Shown here piece after piece: positions 51,501-60,412 of a stretch of 64,000 nucleotides of DNA. Location of the stretch: positions 62,001 through 126,000 of the forward strand of contig CAYOQK010000021.1 of NCBI GenBank assembly GCA_964406105.1. The letters are read 5' to 3'. Within the stretch, counting starts at the first letter, position 1. Each line of letters starts with the position of its first letter. The notes beneath the pieces are model-generated. The model worked only from the letters and a program-made list of their open reading frames with translations, was not told the DNA's origin and did no database searches. The stretch is from WGAB01 sp964406105 (lineage in GTDB: Bacteria; Hydrothermota; Hydrothermia; WGAB01). Both the position numbers and the translations under genes were made by a program.

Positions 51501-51780
51501 CGTGAATCTGGCCGAAGCCTTGGTATCCCGAGAATTGAAACGTCGGCTCCGGCTTTCGGAACTGGAAATTGAAACCGGCTTAGCCGGTCGGTCTCCCCAT
51601 TTCACCGTGGGTTTTTATCTCTCTCCTCGGGTACATATCCGCTACACCCATGACCTTCAAAGCCCCTCCAAGGACGTATTTACCTTGAACTACCTGCTCA
51701 CTCGTCGCCTGTGGCTGTACGTGGATCGGGATCGGGACAGCCGGCTGGGGGTGGGCCTCAACTGGCGGTACCGGTTCTAA
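48556..51780 (+). CDS. tamB: TamB/DUF490 family envelope protein
   Basis: TamB-like proteins span the periplasm as long beta-taco bridges and carry phospholipids or assist barrel assembly. The 1074-residue protein has an N-terminal anchor (ILLVLLTLLLVFLLLYLGGV), a very long repetitive beta region (about 60-800) and the C-terminal DUF490 domain with RIEEGRLVFAHDPNFDPQID, then QAVTTVQETILIRLLASGTL and MEDLVSLLSFGF, which are diagnostic. There is no tamA or bamA next to it in this window. TATAAC ends 9 bases before the ATG and could be an extra leaderless promoter, but its -35 is poor. Confidence 0.9.
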   Translation: MARKGGRILLVLLTLLLVFLLLYLGGVGWGLPWWLKHRLGRGWVLEGYRFRPPGTVEIRRLLAPDSSWVLHNLQIKASPWDLAFRRISALRIRSLEVRWKPSGQGSPAQEQRPTVPVLVKHARLDTLVVHRAPWTLEVHLLAVEASGAPHRFAYTVEMSQIRLQQGERVVARQSLQLEGVYENGDLLTHRLALAGWPVRGVLLFSLKGHQLEFQSDSLAWDTLAVLRNLMGTADLRTPGGTVHLARLRVGRYQAGPLHLGVVWNPPRLELVRFEGTVQWLRVKAQGWWEPAGLRYDLQMEAQGAWRSLRVQGLRVHLQGMGLEGAAVAQATRLDWEGRVFQGLQARWSWQAPQRWVLHAFTVQSPSIAAHGWGHRDSLSLRAVLQQVPLSWSGASGLPGTLSLHLQVTGPYRWPQWQGRGRVEGWQYPRQVSLSFPVEFQGTPRQTQIRIRQLEGRVGHQQVRKGWARLEIGPEGGGFAGSLTLEDSSRLEVSGEWSQVAGLTVVLDSLVYQTPRYGTGFVLWAHLQQDARERDLFLSGYDLQGGEFLVVGTQRDTLLTLEADLANLALAPLPLPAHTDGQASLHLRAYGSLQAPHLEIQARWFGDTLLGMAVDSAEAEAVIQRRLVRVSWLRMTHGSRELRAYGEALMPPNFWLRRDFHPLRDSLALYLWQWPLSPLLRTQPSGLYISQLFASGEVHATGTLEAPRFQGTLTLESPSVVLISSSTEIHDFRADLQLREQRLEIPHFEGSPSRGRVWGEGYTRLRGWSLDTVALQLHLQDFPLQPQPDVEVWVSGPLSIQGVFPHLHLDGNLTLTEGYITTPFGARQEAPATTAAPSPVTFRIRLRAPGQLFFINDVLQAELQADLTMEKDQPVGRYLSGELQVLQGTLTYLDRTFRIEEGRLVFAHDPNFDPQIDFQAVTTVQETILIRLLASGTLKEPQVQLVSDPVLPMEDLVSLLSFGFTLGQLAPSAATLEYLRSRSVNLAEALVSRELKRRLRLSELEIETGLAGRSPHFTVGFYLSPRVHIRYTHDLQSPSKDVFTLNYLLTRRLWLYVDRDRDSRLGVGLNWRYRF

Positions 51781-52202
51781 GGGTTAAGGAGCAGGGGTAA
51801 AGCGTCTCGCCCAAGCACCACGGTGGCGTCTGCCGGGTTTCCTGGGTCGGGGTCAAAGGATACCACAGGGATCTCCAAAGCCCTTTGGAGCCGATGCCCC
51901 AGGTCCAAGGCCGGACGACGGTGGTCCAGGATGACCGAGGTTTCCAGTGTGTCTTCGGGGAACGTCAAAAGGCGAACCGAGTAGCCGAGGGTTTCCAGGA
52001 TGTGGGCCACCCGAGGGCCCAGCCTGGGGATCCCCGAGGCGTTAAGCACCGCCACCCGCGGAGGCCGGAGGGGATGGGCCTGGGAAGGTGAGCCTTGCCA
52101 GGGCAGAGCGGTGGGAGAGAACACCCGGTACAACCAGAGCCCCAAAAAAGCGAGCACCGCCGAAACGAAGAGGGTGACCGCTACCTGGGCCCAGCGGCTC
52201 AT
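51777..52202 (-). CDS. LytR C-terminal domain membrane protein
   Basis: The 141-residue protein has one membrane helix (VAVTLFVSAVLAFLGLWLY) and an extracytoplasmic LytR_C domain (RVAVLNASGIPRLGPRVAHI, LETLGYSVRLLTFPEDT, ATVVLGRD). Such domains occur alone or behind LCP wall ligases; the role here is unknown. Its stop overlaps the end of tamB by 4 bases. It lies 3 bases after the DUF151 gene. Confidence 0.78.
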   Translation of the reverse strand: MSRWAQVAVTLFVSAVLAFLGLWLYRVFSPTALPWQGSPSQAHPLRPPRVAVLNASGIPRLGPRVAHILETLGYSVRLLTFPEDTLETSVILDHRRPALDLGHRLQRALEIPVVSFDPDPGNPADATVVLGRDALPLLLNP

Positions 52203-52205
52203 GGA

Positions 52206-52628
52206 TCAAAACTCCACGGGCTCATCGGCAGGGGTGCCGGCCTGTTCCATCACTTCACGGGCTACGAGAATGGGGCAGCCCACCCGAAGGGCCAGAGCCA
52301 TGGAATCCGAGGGCCGAGCGTCTATGGAATAGAGAACCCCATCCCTGCGGATCAAGATGCGGGCGTAAAAGGTATTGTGGCGCAGTCGGTGGATGACGAT
52401 GCGTTCCACTCGCCCTCCCAGCGTTTCAATCACGGTTTTGAGGAGATCGTGGGTCAGAGGCCGTTCCACTTGGATCCCCTGCAGGGCAATGAGGATGGCT
52501 TGGGCCTCGGCGTGGCCGATCACAATGGGCAGGATGCGACTCCCCTCCTTCTCCCGAAGGAGCACCACCGGGGTTTGGGTGGCTTCCTCCAGGATCACCC
52601 GCAGGATCTCCACTTCCACCACGGACAT
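52206..52628 (-). CDS. Bifunctional nuclease family (DUF151) protein
   Basis: The 140-residue product matches the BFN/DUF151 family: VVLLREKEGSRILPIVIGHA at the front, ALQGIQVERPLTHDLLKTVI in the middle and SIDARPSDSMALALRVGCPI near the end. Plant and some bacterial members are described as nucleases; the in vivo role in bacteria is unclear. TAACAT ends 6 bases before the ATG at 52628, so a leaderless message is likely. It is divergent from tatA. Confidence 0.9.
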   Translation of the reverse strand: MSVVEVEILRVILEEATQTPVVLLREKEGSRILPIVIGHAEAQAILIALQGIQVERPLTHDLLKTVIETLGGRVERIVIHRLRHNTFYARILIRRDGVLYSIDARPSDSMALALRVGCPILVAREVMEQAGTPADEPVEF

Positions 52629-52634
52629 GCCTAA

Positions 52635-52658
52635 ATGTTAAACCCGCCGGCGTATAAT
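52635..52658. promoter_or_regulatory. Divergent -10 elements of DUF151 gene and tatA
   Basis: TAACAT on the minus strand (52640-52635) is 6 bases before the DUF151 ATG, and TATAAT on the plus strand (52653-52658) is 9 bases before the tatA ATG. The two start codons are 40 bases apart. -35 elements are weak on both sides. Confidence 0.5.
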
Positions 52659-52667
52659 CCTTCTGCC

Positions 52668-52847
52668 ATGAATCTCGGGTTTCAGGAGCTGTTGGTGATC
52701 TTGGTGGTGGTGCTGGTGCTCTTTGGGCCCCGTCAGCTGCCTCGGCTGGCTCGGGCCCTGGGCGAGGCGGTGAAGGAGTTCCAGCGGGTGCGTCGCGAAC
52801 TGGAAGAAACCCTGAAGGAGGAACACCCCCGTGACCCTGGATCATGA
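52668..52847 (+). CDS. tatA: Twin-arginine translocase subunit TatA/E
   Basis: TatA oligomerises to let folded proteins through the inner membrane. The 59-residue protein has the short membrane helix ELLVILVVVLVLFGPRQLPR, including the conserved FGP hinge, then an amphipathic helix ARALGEAVKEFQRVRREL and a charged tail. TATAAT ends 9 bases before the ATG. It overlaps the BtpA-family gene by 17 bases. tatC is not in the window. Confidence 0.92.
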   Translation: MNLGFQELLVILVVVLVLFGPRQLPRLARALGEAVKEFQRVRRELEETLKEEHPRDPGS

Positions 52848-53667
52848 AGCCTGGCTGCGTGAGCGGTTCCGAGTGATTGGCGTGGTTCACCTGTTGCCCC
52901 TGCCCGGGAGTCCCCGGTTTGCCGGTTCCCTGAAAACCATAGAGCAACGGGCCCTGGAGGATGCCCATCGCTTGGTGGCCGGAGGTGTGGATGCCATCAT
53001 CGTGGAGAACTTTGGAGACACTCCCTTTGAACCCCACCAGGTGCCACCCGAAACCCTGGCGGCTTTTGTCCGGGTGGCGTGGAGCCTACGCCAAGCGTTT
53101 CCCGAAGTTCCCCTGGGCATCAACCTGTTGCGAAATGCAGCCGAGCAGGCGGTGGCCGTGGCCTTTGCCGTTCAGGCCCAGTTTGTTCGGATCAACGTGC
53201 CCATTGGCGTGTGGGTGGCTCCCTCTGGATGGTTGGTGGGGCAAGCCCGACCGGCGGCAGTGCTCCGGGCCCGGCTCCACGCCCACGGCATTGGTCTTTA
53301 CGAGGATGTGTGGGTGAAGCACGCCTGGCCTGTGGGAGCTCCGGTGCCGCTGGAGACCTGGATCCGGGAAACCGAGGGCCGCGGACTGGCCGATGCGCTG
53401 ATCCTTACGGGGTCCCGGACGGGTGCCCCGGTAGACCCTGAACACCTCAAGGTGGCCCGTCAAGTGGCTCGGCGTCCCCTGCTGGTGGGGAGTGGGGTAA
53501 CCCCGGACCAATTGCCGCAGCTTGTGGGGCAGGTGCAGGGGGTTATCGTAGGCACGGCCTTGAAGCACCAAGGGATCACCACGGAACCCGTAGATCTCCA
53601 AAGGGTTAGGCACTTCGTGGCCCAGGTGCGTGCCTGGGAATCCCACAGAGATCCCGACGTTTCTTGA
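52831..53667 (+). CDS. BtpA/SgcQ family TIM-barrel protein
   Basis: The 278-residue product belongs to the BtpA family: VIGVVHLLPLPGSPRFAGSL at the front, GVDAIIVENFGDTPFEP, VPLGINLLRN, ALILTGSRTGAPVDP and LLVGSGVTPDQL. BtpA affects photosystem I in cyanobacteria, but most bacterial members are thought to be sugar- or nucleoside-related enzymes. No substrate is evident. The GTG at 52831 lies within the end of tatA, after an AGGAGG-like stretch (AAGGAGGA). Confidence 0.88.
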   Translation: MTLDHEAWLRERFRVIGVVHLLPLPGSPRFAGSLKTIEQRALEDAHRLVAGGVDAIIVENFGDTPFEPHQVPPETLAAFVRVAWSLRQAFPEVPLGINLLRNAAEQAVAVAFAVQAQFVRINVPIGVWVAPSGWLVGQARPAAVLRARLHAHGIGLYEDVWVKHAWPVGAPVPLETWIRETEGRGLADALILTGSRTGAPVDPEHLKVARQVARRPLLVGSGVTPDQLPQLVGQVQGVIVGTALKHQGITTEPVDLQRVRHFVAQVRAWESHRDPDVS

Positions 53668-53692
53668 TTCCCTGAGGGGTGGGGCGTATAAA
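53664..53692 (+). promoter_or_regulatory. Promoter of NERD gene
   Basis: TTGATT (53664-53669), a 17-base spacer and TATAAA (53687-53692) precede a leader of about 50 bases that ends in a GGAATGGAGG ribosome site before the ATG at 53751. Confidence 0.6.
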
Positions 53693-53750
53693 TTTGCGGC
53701 CCGGCAAGGCCGAAGTCACACGAGAAATCCAAGGAATGGAGGCATAGCAT

Positions 53751-54350
53751 ATGGATGCACTGTGGATTCTGCTGATCTTTGTAGCCCTTGGGGTGGTGGC
53801 GGTGGGGGTCCTTTGGGCCATTGATCGGTCGCGGAGCCGCAAAAAAACGGGCAAGGGCCGGCGTCGGAGTCGGCGGGGAGGCCGCGAAGACCGCCCCCGG
53901 TCTTTCCAAGTGCCCGAGGGGTTCCGGGTTCTGCGGAACCTGAGCACCCAGGCGGGTCGGATTGATGGGGTGGTGGTGGGCCCCACCGGCGTGTATGTGT
54001 TGGATTTCAATGATGCTCCGGGCCGAGTGAACTCCCGAAACAACACCCTGTACATCAATGGGAAACCCCAGAATGACGGGGTGAAAACGGTGAAGGACCA
54101 GGTGGCATGGCTGCGGAAGCACCTGGCACAGGCGGGCATTCAGGTGCAGCCTATCCCGGTGCTTCTTTTCCGGAGGGCCTTTGTGGAGGCCCGGCGGCCC
54201 GTAATGGGGGTGTGGGTGGTTTCCAGTTCCTATCTGGAACGGTTTGTGCAGAAGGAGCGTGAGCCGCTGGATGCCTCGGAAATTCAACGGATTTATGAGG
54301 TTCTCCAGGGGTTGGAGCAGGGGCTTGACAACCCCGGGGGGAGGGCGTAA
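53751..54350 (+). CDS. Membrane-anchored NERD domain protein
   Basis: The 199-residue protein has an N-terminal membrane helix (ALWILLIFVALGVVAVGVLW), a strongly basic linker (RSRSRKKTGKGRRRSRRGGR) and a NERD domain (VLRNLSTQAGRIDGVVVGPT, GVYVLDFNDAPGRV), a nuclease-related fold. In typical NERD proteins the second motif ends in E-x-K; here the equivalent is DFND, so catalytic activity is doubtful. It lies between btpA and the 16S rRNA. The basic linker might hold nucleic acid near the membrane. Confidence 0.78.
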   Translation: MDALWILLIFVALGVVAVGVLWAIDRSRSRKKTGKGRRRSRRGGREDRPRSFQVPEGFRVLRNLSTQAGRIDGVVVGPTGVYVLDFNDAPGRVNSRNNTLYINGKPQNDGVKTVKDQVAWLRKHLAQAGIQVQPIPVLLFRRAFVEARRPVMGVWVVSSSYLERFVQKEREPLDASEIQRIYEVLQGLEQGLDNPGGRA

Positions 54351-54358
54351 TGTATACG

Positions 54359-54376
54359 CCCCGCTGAATGGCGGGG
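54359..54376 (+). terminator. Hairpin after NERD gene
   Basis: CCCCGC (54359-54364) and GCGGGG (54371-54376) form a 6-bp stem with a 6-base loop 8 bases after the NERD stop codon. It abuts the -35 element of the rRNA promoter and may insulate the rRNA unit; there is little T-tract. Confidence 0.45.
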
Positions 54377-54377
54377 G

Positions 54378-54406
54378 TTGACAAGCGGCCCGAAGAGGGC
54401 TAAGAT
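54378..54406 (+). promoter_or_regulatory. 16S rRNA promoter
   Basis: A consensus TTGACA (54378-54383), a 17-base spacer and TAAGAT (54401-54406) lie about 90 bases upstream of the mature 16S. This is the best -35 element in the window, as expected for rRNA. Confidence 0.8.
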
Positions 54407-54442
54407 ATTTAAGCCCAACGGGTTGGACGGATCTTTGACAGC

Positions 54443-54468
54443 AAAGGTGGTATGTTTCCGGGTGAGGA
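54443..54468 (+). repeat. 5' arm of 16S processing stem
   Basis: These 26 bases are the exact reverse complement of 56100-56125. In the transcript they form a long duplex that loops out the 16S rRNA, the classic RNase III processing stem. Confidence 0.93.
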
Positions 54469-54497
54469 ACCCAGACGGTCTGAAACCAGATCATTCC

Positions 54498-56077
<1,580 letters not shown>

Positions 56078-56099
56078 CTACGGAGAAAACTCCCCATCC

Positions 56100-56125
56100 T
56101 CCTCACCCGGAAACATACCACCTTT
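56100..56125 (+). repeat. 3' arm of 16S processing stem
   Basis: Exact reverse complement of 54443-54468, located 23 bases after the mature 16S end. It closes the 26-bp processing duplex and is followed by CTTTTTTC, which may help termination. Confidence 0.93.
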
Positions 56126-56501
56126 CTTTTTTCAAAACCCAGGTCATCCAGCCCAATCCCCTTTCCCACCAATTCCCCTGGCTTCCTGGATGCCTCTGAG
56201 CCCCACGCCCTCATCAGATTCCTGGCCCCCGAAACCCACCAGGGGCTTCTCCTTCAAACCTTGGGAAATCGGCAGAGGCGTGGCTCTTGGATCTGGGATA
56301 CCGCCGGTGAGCCTTTCCTGGTCACTCTATTCCGTTGCCGGTAGGGGTTTACCGACCCCTTGGGTCCGTAGGCTCCTGCACATCCTCCGGCTCCACAGGG
56401 AGGGTTTTGGGGGCCTCTAACGCAAGTTTGCCCCTTCGTCCTGGGGATTTGCTTCCTGGCACGCTGGAGGCCCGGCTTGAACCTGTACACTTACGGCCAT
56501 C
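56126..56501. other. 376-bp region after 16S, no firm gene
   Basis: I see no 23S, tRNA or clear gene. One plus-strand frame is open over about 56135-56342 and reads like protein in places (FLDASEPHALIRFLAPETHQ, WIWDTAGEPFLVTLFRCR), but it has no usable start codon and stops at a TAG near 56340; it may be a decayed gene. CTTTTTTC right after the 3' processing arm could be part of a terminator. TACACT near 56486 may serve as -10 for cysQ. Confidence 0.35.
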
Positions 56502-57344
56502 ATGGAGATCCGATCCCTCCCTCCAATGCCCCACTGGACTCCGGAACTGGCGAGGGTGCTCCCGTTGGTGCTCCAGGCGGGTACCGTGGCCCTTCGCTAC
56601 ACGCAAACCGCCCTGCAGGTGGAGTATAAGGGCCGCAACGACCCTGTCACCCAGGCGGATCGCGAAATCAACCACCTCCTCGTGACAGGGTTACGGCGTG
56701 CTTTCCCCGGGGACGCTGTGCTGGCCGAGGAGTCGGCCGATGATCCGGGCAGCCGTTTGGGCAGTCCCCGCCTGTGGTGCGTGGATCCCTTGGACGGTAC
56801 CCGGGAGTTCACCGAGCGGATCCCCGAGTGGTGCATCATGGTGGGGCTGGCCGTGGAAGGCCGCGCCCGTTTGGGCATCGTGTATGCCCCTCCCCTGCTG
56901 ATGGTGGGGAGCCCCGAGGACGGGGCTTGGCAGTGGCTCGGAACACAGTGGAAACGACTCCGTGTTTCGGAAACCCAGGACCCCCGCGAGGCCGTGGTGG
57001 CGGTGAGCCGGAGTCACCGCAGCCCCAAAACCGACGCCATCCTCCAAGCCTTGGGAGTTCGGCGAGAGATCCGCCACGGCAGTGTGGGCATGAAGGTCTC
57101 GCTGCTGGCCTTGCGGAAGGCGGACCTCTATATCCATCCCTCTGGGGGCACCAAGGAATGGGATCTGTGCGCGCCGGAAGCTCTGCTCCACGGTGCTGGT
57201 GGCCGCATGACGGACCTCTGGGGCCGCCCCTTTCGGTACAACAAACCAGATCCCCGTAACCCCCACGGCCTCATTGCATCCAACGGGCACCTCCATGAAG
57301 CCGCAGTGGCCGCAGTGCGGCGTGTCCTGGGTGAAACTCTGTAA
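56502..57344 (+). CDS. cysQ: 3'(2'),5'-bisphosphate nucleotidase, CysQ-like
   Basis: CysQ hydrolyses 3'-phosphoadenosine 5'-phosphate made during sulfate assimilation or sulfotransfer. The 280-residue protein belongs to the inositol-monophosphatase superfamily with DPVTQADREIN, AEESADD, the metal-binding VDPLDGTREFTERIPEW and the C-terminal GGTKEWDLCAPEALLHGAGG, which favour CysQ over inositol or fructose phosphatases. TACACT ends 10 bases before the ATG. It is followed by pckA after a conventional promoter. Substrate assignment is by motif only. Confidence 0.85.
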   Translation: MEIRSLPPMPHWTPELARVLPLVLQAGTVALRYTQTALQVEYKGRNDPVTQADREINHLLVTGLRRAFPGDAVLAEESADDPGSRLGSPRLWCVDPLDGTREFTERIPEWCIMVGLAVEGRARLGIVYAPPLLMVGSPEDGAWQWLGTQWKRLRVSETQDPREAVVAVSRSHRSPKTDAILQALGVRREIRHGSVGMKVSLLALRKADLYIHPSGGTKEWDLCAPEALLHGAGGRMTDLWGRPFRYNKPDPRNPHGLIASNGHLHEAAVAAVRRVLGETL

Positions 57345-57361
57345 GGCTCAGGACTGCGGCG

Positions 57362-57367
57362 TATAAT
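57362..57367 (+). promoter_or_regulatory. -10 element of pckA
   Basis: TATAAT in a GCGTATAAT context lies 33 bases before the pckA ATG, whose leader carries AAAAGGAGAGG. The -35 region (CTGTAA at 57339-57344, 17-base spacer) is weak. Confidence 0.55.
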
Positions 57368-57400
57368 AGCCATTCGGTCGTGTTGAAAAGGAGAGGTAGG

Positions 57401-59029
57401 ATGAGCGAGAAGAAGGTAGCGGATGAGATGTTCGGCATCGCCAGCAGTTATGGGCTGGAACATCACGGCCTGTATAACCTGAAGCGGGTTTACTGGAACC
57501 TTTCCGTCGGGGAACTGGTGGAGCACTTCGTGCGCAGGGGTGAGGGCATCCTCACCGACAAAGGGGCCGTGGCGGTGTGGACCGGAGAGCATACCGGCCG
57601 CGCTCCCAACGACAAGTTCATCGTTCAGTACAACGACGAGAGCGATCAGGATGTATGGTGGGGAAAGATCAATCGCCCCATCTCCCCTGAGTCTTATGAG
57701 AAGCTGTACCAGCGGGTAATCTCCTATTTGCAACGGCGTGATGTGTACGTCCGGGACGCCGATGTAGGAGCACACCCCAAGTACCGTTTGCCCATCCGGG
57801 TCGTCTCTGAGCAGGCGGTGGCTGCCATTTTCTCGCACCACATGTTCCTTCGGTTACCCGAGGAAAAACTCCGCACCCATCGGCCGGAGTTCACGGTGCT
57901 CCACGTACCCTCCCTGTTGGCGGACCCCGCGGTGGACGGCACCCGCACCGGTGTGTTTATTGTGTTGAACTTCAAGAAGAAGGTGGTGCTCATTGGCGGC
58001 AGCAGCTACGGCGGAGAGATCAAGAAGTCGGTGTTCACCGTGATGAACTACCTGTTGCCACGTCAGGGGGTGTTGCCCATGCACTGCTCGGCCAACGTGG
58101 GAGAGCAGGGTGATGTAGCCCTGTTCTTCGGCCTCTCGGGTACCGGGAAAACCACCCTGTCTTCGGACCCAGAACGGTATCTCATCGGTGACGATGAACA
58201 CGGCTGGGGAGACGACGGCGTGTTCAACTTTGAAGGTGGATGCTACGCCAAGGTGATCCGCCTTCGGGAGGATCTGGAACCCCTGATCTGGGCCGCTACC
58301 CAAAAATTCGCCACCATGCTGGAGAACGTGGTCATTGACCCCATAACGCGGAAACCCGACTTTGATGACAACCGGTACACCGAGAACACCCGAGCCTCGT
58401 ATCCCCTGGATTACCTGCCCCGCATTGTGCCCGAGGGTCGGGGCGACCATCCGAAGAACATCTTTTTCCTCACCGCCGATGCCTTCGGCGTGATGCCGCC
58501 CATCGCCCGACTGACGCCGGAACAGGCCATGTACTACTTCATCTCTGGGTACACCTCCAAGTTGGCCGGCACCGAGAAGGGATTGGGCAAAGAACCCCAA
58601 GCGACCTTCTCGGCGTGCTTCGGTGCCCCCTTCCTGCCCTCTCACCCCACGGTGTACGCGGAGATGTTGGGGGAGAAGATCCGCAAGCATCGGGTGAACG
58701 TGTGGCTTTTGAACACCGGCTGGACCGGTGGTCCCTATGGGGTGGGCGAGCGGATCCGGCTTCCCTACACCCGGGCCATGGTGCGGGCGGCCCTGCGTGG
58801 AGAGCTGGACCAAGTGGAATACTGGACCGAACCGGTATTCGGGCTTCACGTGCCCAAGCACGTGCCTGGGGTGCCGGATGAGCTGCTAAACCCGCGGCAA
58901 ACCTGGAGCGATCCCCGGGCATACGACGAGCAGGCACGCAAACTCGTGGGGCTCTTCGTGGAGAACTTCGCCCAGTATGCCGATCGGGTGCCGCCGGAAA
59001 TCCGTGAAGCGGGCCCCAAAGGGTGGTAA
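57401..59029 (+). CDS. pckA: Phosphoenolpyruvate carboxykinase (ATP)
   Basis: PckA converts oxaloacetate and ATP to phosphoenolpyruvate, the entry step of gluconeogenesis. The 542-residue protein has the nucleotide-binding P-loop GLSGTGKTTLSSDP near residue 245, the metal site region DDEHGWGDDGVFNFEGGCYA, NTRASYPLDYLP and the C-terminal WLLNTGWTGGPYGVGERI, which together define the ATP-dependent class. A strong ribosome site precedes the ATG at 57401. It is monocistronic or co-transcribed with nothing obvious; nuoA has its own promoter. Confidence 0.97.
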   Translation: MSEKKVADEMFGIASSYGLEHHGLYNLKRVYWNLSVGELVEHFVRRGEGILTDKGAVAVWTGEHTGRAPNDKFIVQYNDESDQDVWWGKINRPISPESYEKLYQRVISYLQRRDVYVRDADVGAHPKYRLPIRVVSEQAVAAIFSHHMFLRLPEEKLRTHRPEFTVLHVPSLLADPAVDGTRTGVFIVLNFKKKVVLIGGSSYGGEIKKSVFTVMNYLLPRQGVLPMHCSANVGEQGDVALFFGLSGTGKTTLSSDPERYLIGDDEHGWGDDGVFNFEGGCYAKVIRLREDLEPLIWAATQKFATMLENVVIDPITRKPDFDDNRYTENTRASYPLDYLPRIVPEGRGDHPKNIFFLTADAFGVMPPIARLTPEQAMYYFISGYTSKLAGTEKGLGKEPQATFSACFGAPFLPSHPTVYAEMLGEKIRKHRVNVWLLNTGWTGGPYGVGERIRLPYTRAMVRAALRGELDQVEYWTEPVFGLHVPKHVPGVPDELLNPRQTWSDPRAYDEQARKLVGLFVENFAQYADRVPPEIREAGPKGW

Positions 59030-59034
59030 CCGCA

Positions 59035-59063
59035 TTGAGGGCCTGAAACGCCAGGCGTAAAAT
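59035..59063 (+). promoter_or_regulatory. Leaderless-type promoter of nuoA operon
   Basis: TTGAGG (59035-59040), a 17-base spacer and TAAAAT (59058-59063) end 7 bases before the nuoA ATG. The -35 hexamer is identical to that of ftsK. Confidence 0.75.
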
Positions 59064-59070
59064 AACCGCC

Positions 59071-59427
59071 ATGAACCCCTACCTGGCTCTTCTCCTGTTC
59101 GCGGGGATCGCAGCGGCACTGATCTACGGGCTGGTGTTCGTGTCCCATTTCCTCAACCCTCAGCGATCGTCTAATCCAGCCAAGGCGGAAGCCTACGAGT
59201 GCGGCATCATCCCCAAGGGAGATGCCCGGGCGCAGGTGTCCGTGCACTATCTGCTGATGGCTCTGCTGTTCCTCATCTTTGACATTGAGGTGGTGTTCCT
59301 CTACCCCTGGGCCGTGGCCTATGACCATCTGAAACTCTTCGGCTTCGTGGAAATGATGGTGTTCCTGGCCATTCTGCTGGTGGGGTACGCCTACGCCTGG
59401 GGGAAAGGAGTGCTGGACTGGAAATGA
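59071..59427 (+). CDS. nuoA: NADH-quinone oxidoreductase subunit A
   Basis: NuoA is a small membrane subunit of complex I. The 118-residue protein has three hydrophobic helices and the conserved loop AEAYECGIIPKGDARAQVSV with the functionally important Cys, followed by LLFLIFDIEVVFLYPW. The promoter immediately upstream implies a leaderless message. It overlaps nuoC by 4 bases; nuoB, which normally lies between, is missing. Confidence 0.95.
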   Translation: MNPYLALLLFAGIAAALIYGLVFVSHFLNPQRSSNPAKAEAYECGIIPKGDARAQVSVHYLLMALLFLIFDIEVVFLYPWAVAYDHLKLFGFVEMMVFLAILLVGYAYAWGKGVLDWK

Positions 59428-59894
59428 ACCTGGAACCCCTAAAGCAACGGTTTCCGTCGTTGGAGATCCCGGAACCCTTCCGGGGAGAGGTAACCTTGGT
59501 GGTCTCCCGGGAGCACTATCTGGAACTCCTCAAAACCCTGCGCGACGATCCCTCATACCGGTTCAGCATGTTGGTGGATCTCACGGCCGTGGATTATCTG
59601 GGAAAGGGGTTGCCCCATCGGTTTGAGGTGGTGGTCCACTTGTACTCCTTGGAAAACCGAGAACGGGTTCGGGTGAAGGTGCCTCTGCAAGAAGATGACG
59701 CACGCTTGCCTTCCATCACCGGGCTTTGGACAGCAGCCAATTGGCTGGAGCGCGAGGTGTACGACATGTTCGGCATCCAGTTTGACGGTCACCCCAACCT
59801 CACCCGAATCCTCATGTGGGAGGGCTTTGACGGCCATCCCCTGCGGAAGGACTACCCCTTGCGGGCAGAGCCCCCCTTGCCGGAGCCCAAATGA
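59424..59894 (+). CDS. nuoC: NADH-quinone oxidoreductase subunit C
   Basis: NuoC is the peripheral 30-kDa subunit of complex I. The 156-residue protein ends with the family signature LEREVYDMFGIQFDGHPNLT followed by RILMWEGFDGHPLRKDYPL. The N-terminal half is the usual alpha/beta fold. It overlaps nuoA and nuoE by 4 bases each. nuoD does not follow; the cluster skips to nuoE. Confidence 0.94.
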   Translation: MNLEPLKQRFPSLEIPEPFRGEVTLVVSREHYLELLKTLRDDPSYRFSMLVDLTAVDYLGKGLPHRFEVVVHLYSLENRERVRVKVPLQEDDARLPSITGLWTAANWLEREVYDMFGIQFDGHPNLTRILMWEGFDGHPLRKDYPLRAEPPLPEPK

Positions 59895-60400
59895 TGAAAA
59901 CCCCAGTTTCTCCAGAGAAGTTGACCACCCTGCGCGAACGGGTGCGAGCCGTTAAACAACGGTTTCCTCAAGGCCGCACCGCTTTGATCCAGGCCCTTCA
60001 TGAGGCCCGTTGGTTGTTCCAATGGATCCCTCCTGAGGCTGTCGCCGTGATCGCCGAGGAGTTGGGCATCCACGAGGCCGAGGTCAAAGAGGTGGGGTCG
60101 TTTTACCAGTACTTCAAGTTTGAACCCGTGGTGGGCCGGTACCACTTCCGCATCTGTACGAACATCACCTGCATGATCAACGGCGCCTACAACCTGTTGG
60201 AACACCTGCAGAACCGCTTGGGTATCGGGCCGGGAGAGGTGACGGGCGACGGCCGGTTTTCTGTGGAAGAGGTGGAGTGCATTGGCTGCGGCGACAAAAG
60301 CCCGGCGATTTTGGTGAACGATACCCGCTTTGAGGGGGTTACCCCTGAGGTGCTGGATGAGATCATTGACCGGGCCATGAAGGATGAATTGGAGGCCTGA
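59891..60400 (+). CDS. nuoE: NADH-quinone oxidoreductase subunit E
   Basis: NuoE carries the N1a [2Fe-2S] cluster beside the NADH-oxidising subunit NuoF. The 169-residue protein has a helical N-terminus and a thioredoxin-like fold with the first cysteine pair in ICTNITCMINGAYNLLEHL. The second pair reads VECIGCGDKSP, that is C-x2-C, whereas the family usually has C-x3-C (for example CLGxC); this may shift the cluster's properties. It may alternatively serve a NuoE-like hydrogenase or formate dehydrogenase. nuoF does not follow. Confidence 0.88.
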   Translation: MMKTPVSPEKLTTLRERVRAVKQRFPQGRTALIQALHEARWLFQWIPPEAVAVIAEELGIHEAEVKEVGSFYQYFKFEPVVGRYHFRICTNITCMINGAYNLLEHLQNRLGIGPGEVTGDGRFSVEEVECIGCGDKSPAILVNDTRFEGVTPEVLDEIIDRAMKDELEA

Positions 60401-60412
60401 TCCCCTCTGATC

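Noticed and set aside
52888..53667. Photosynthesis gene, from the name BtpA
   Set aside because: The family is widespread in non-photosynthetic bacteria, and no photosystem or pigment genes are present.
56078..56501. Expected 23S, 5S or spacer tRNA after the 16S
   Set aside because: No 23S 5' landmark, tRNA cloverleaf or 5S sequence is present before cysQ.
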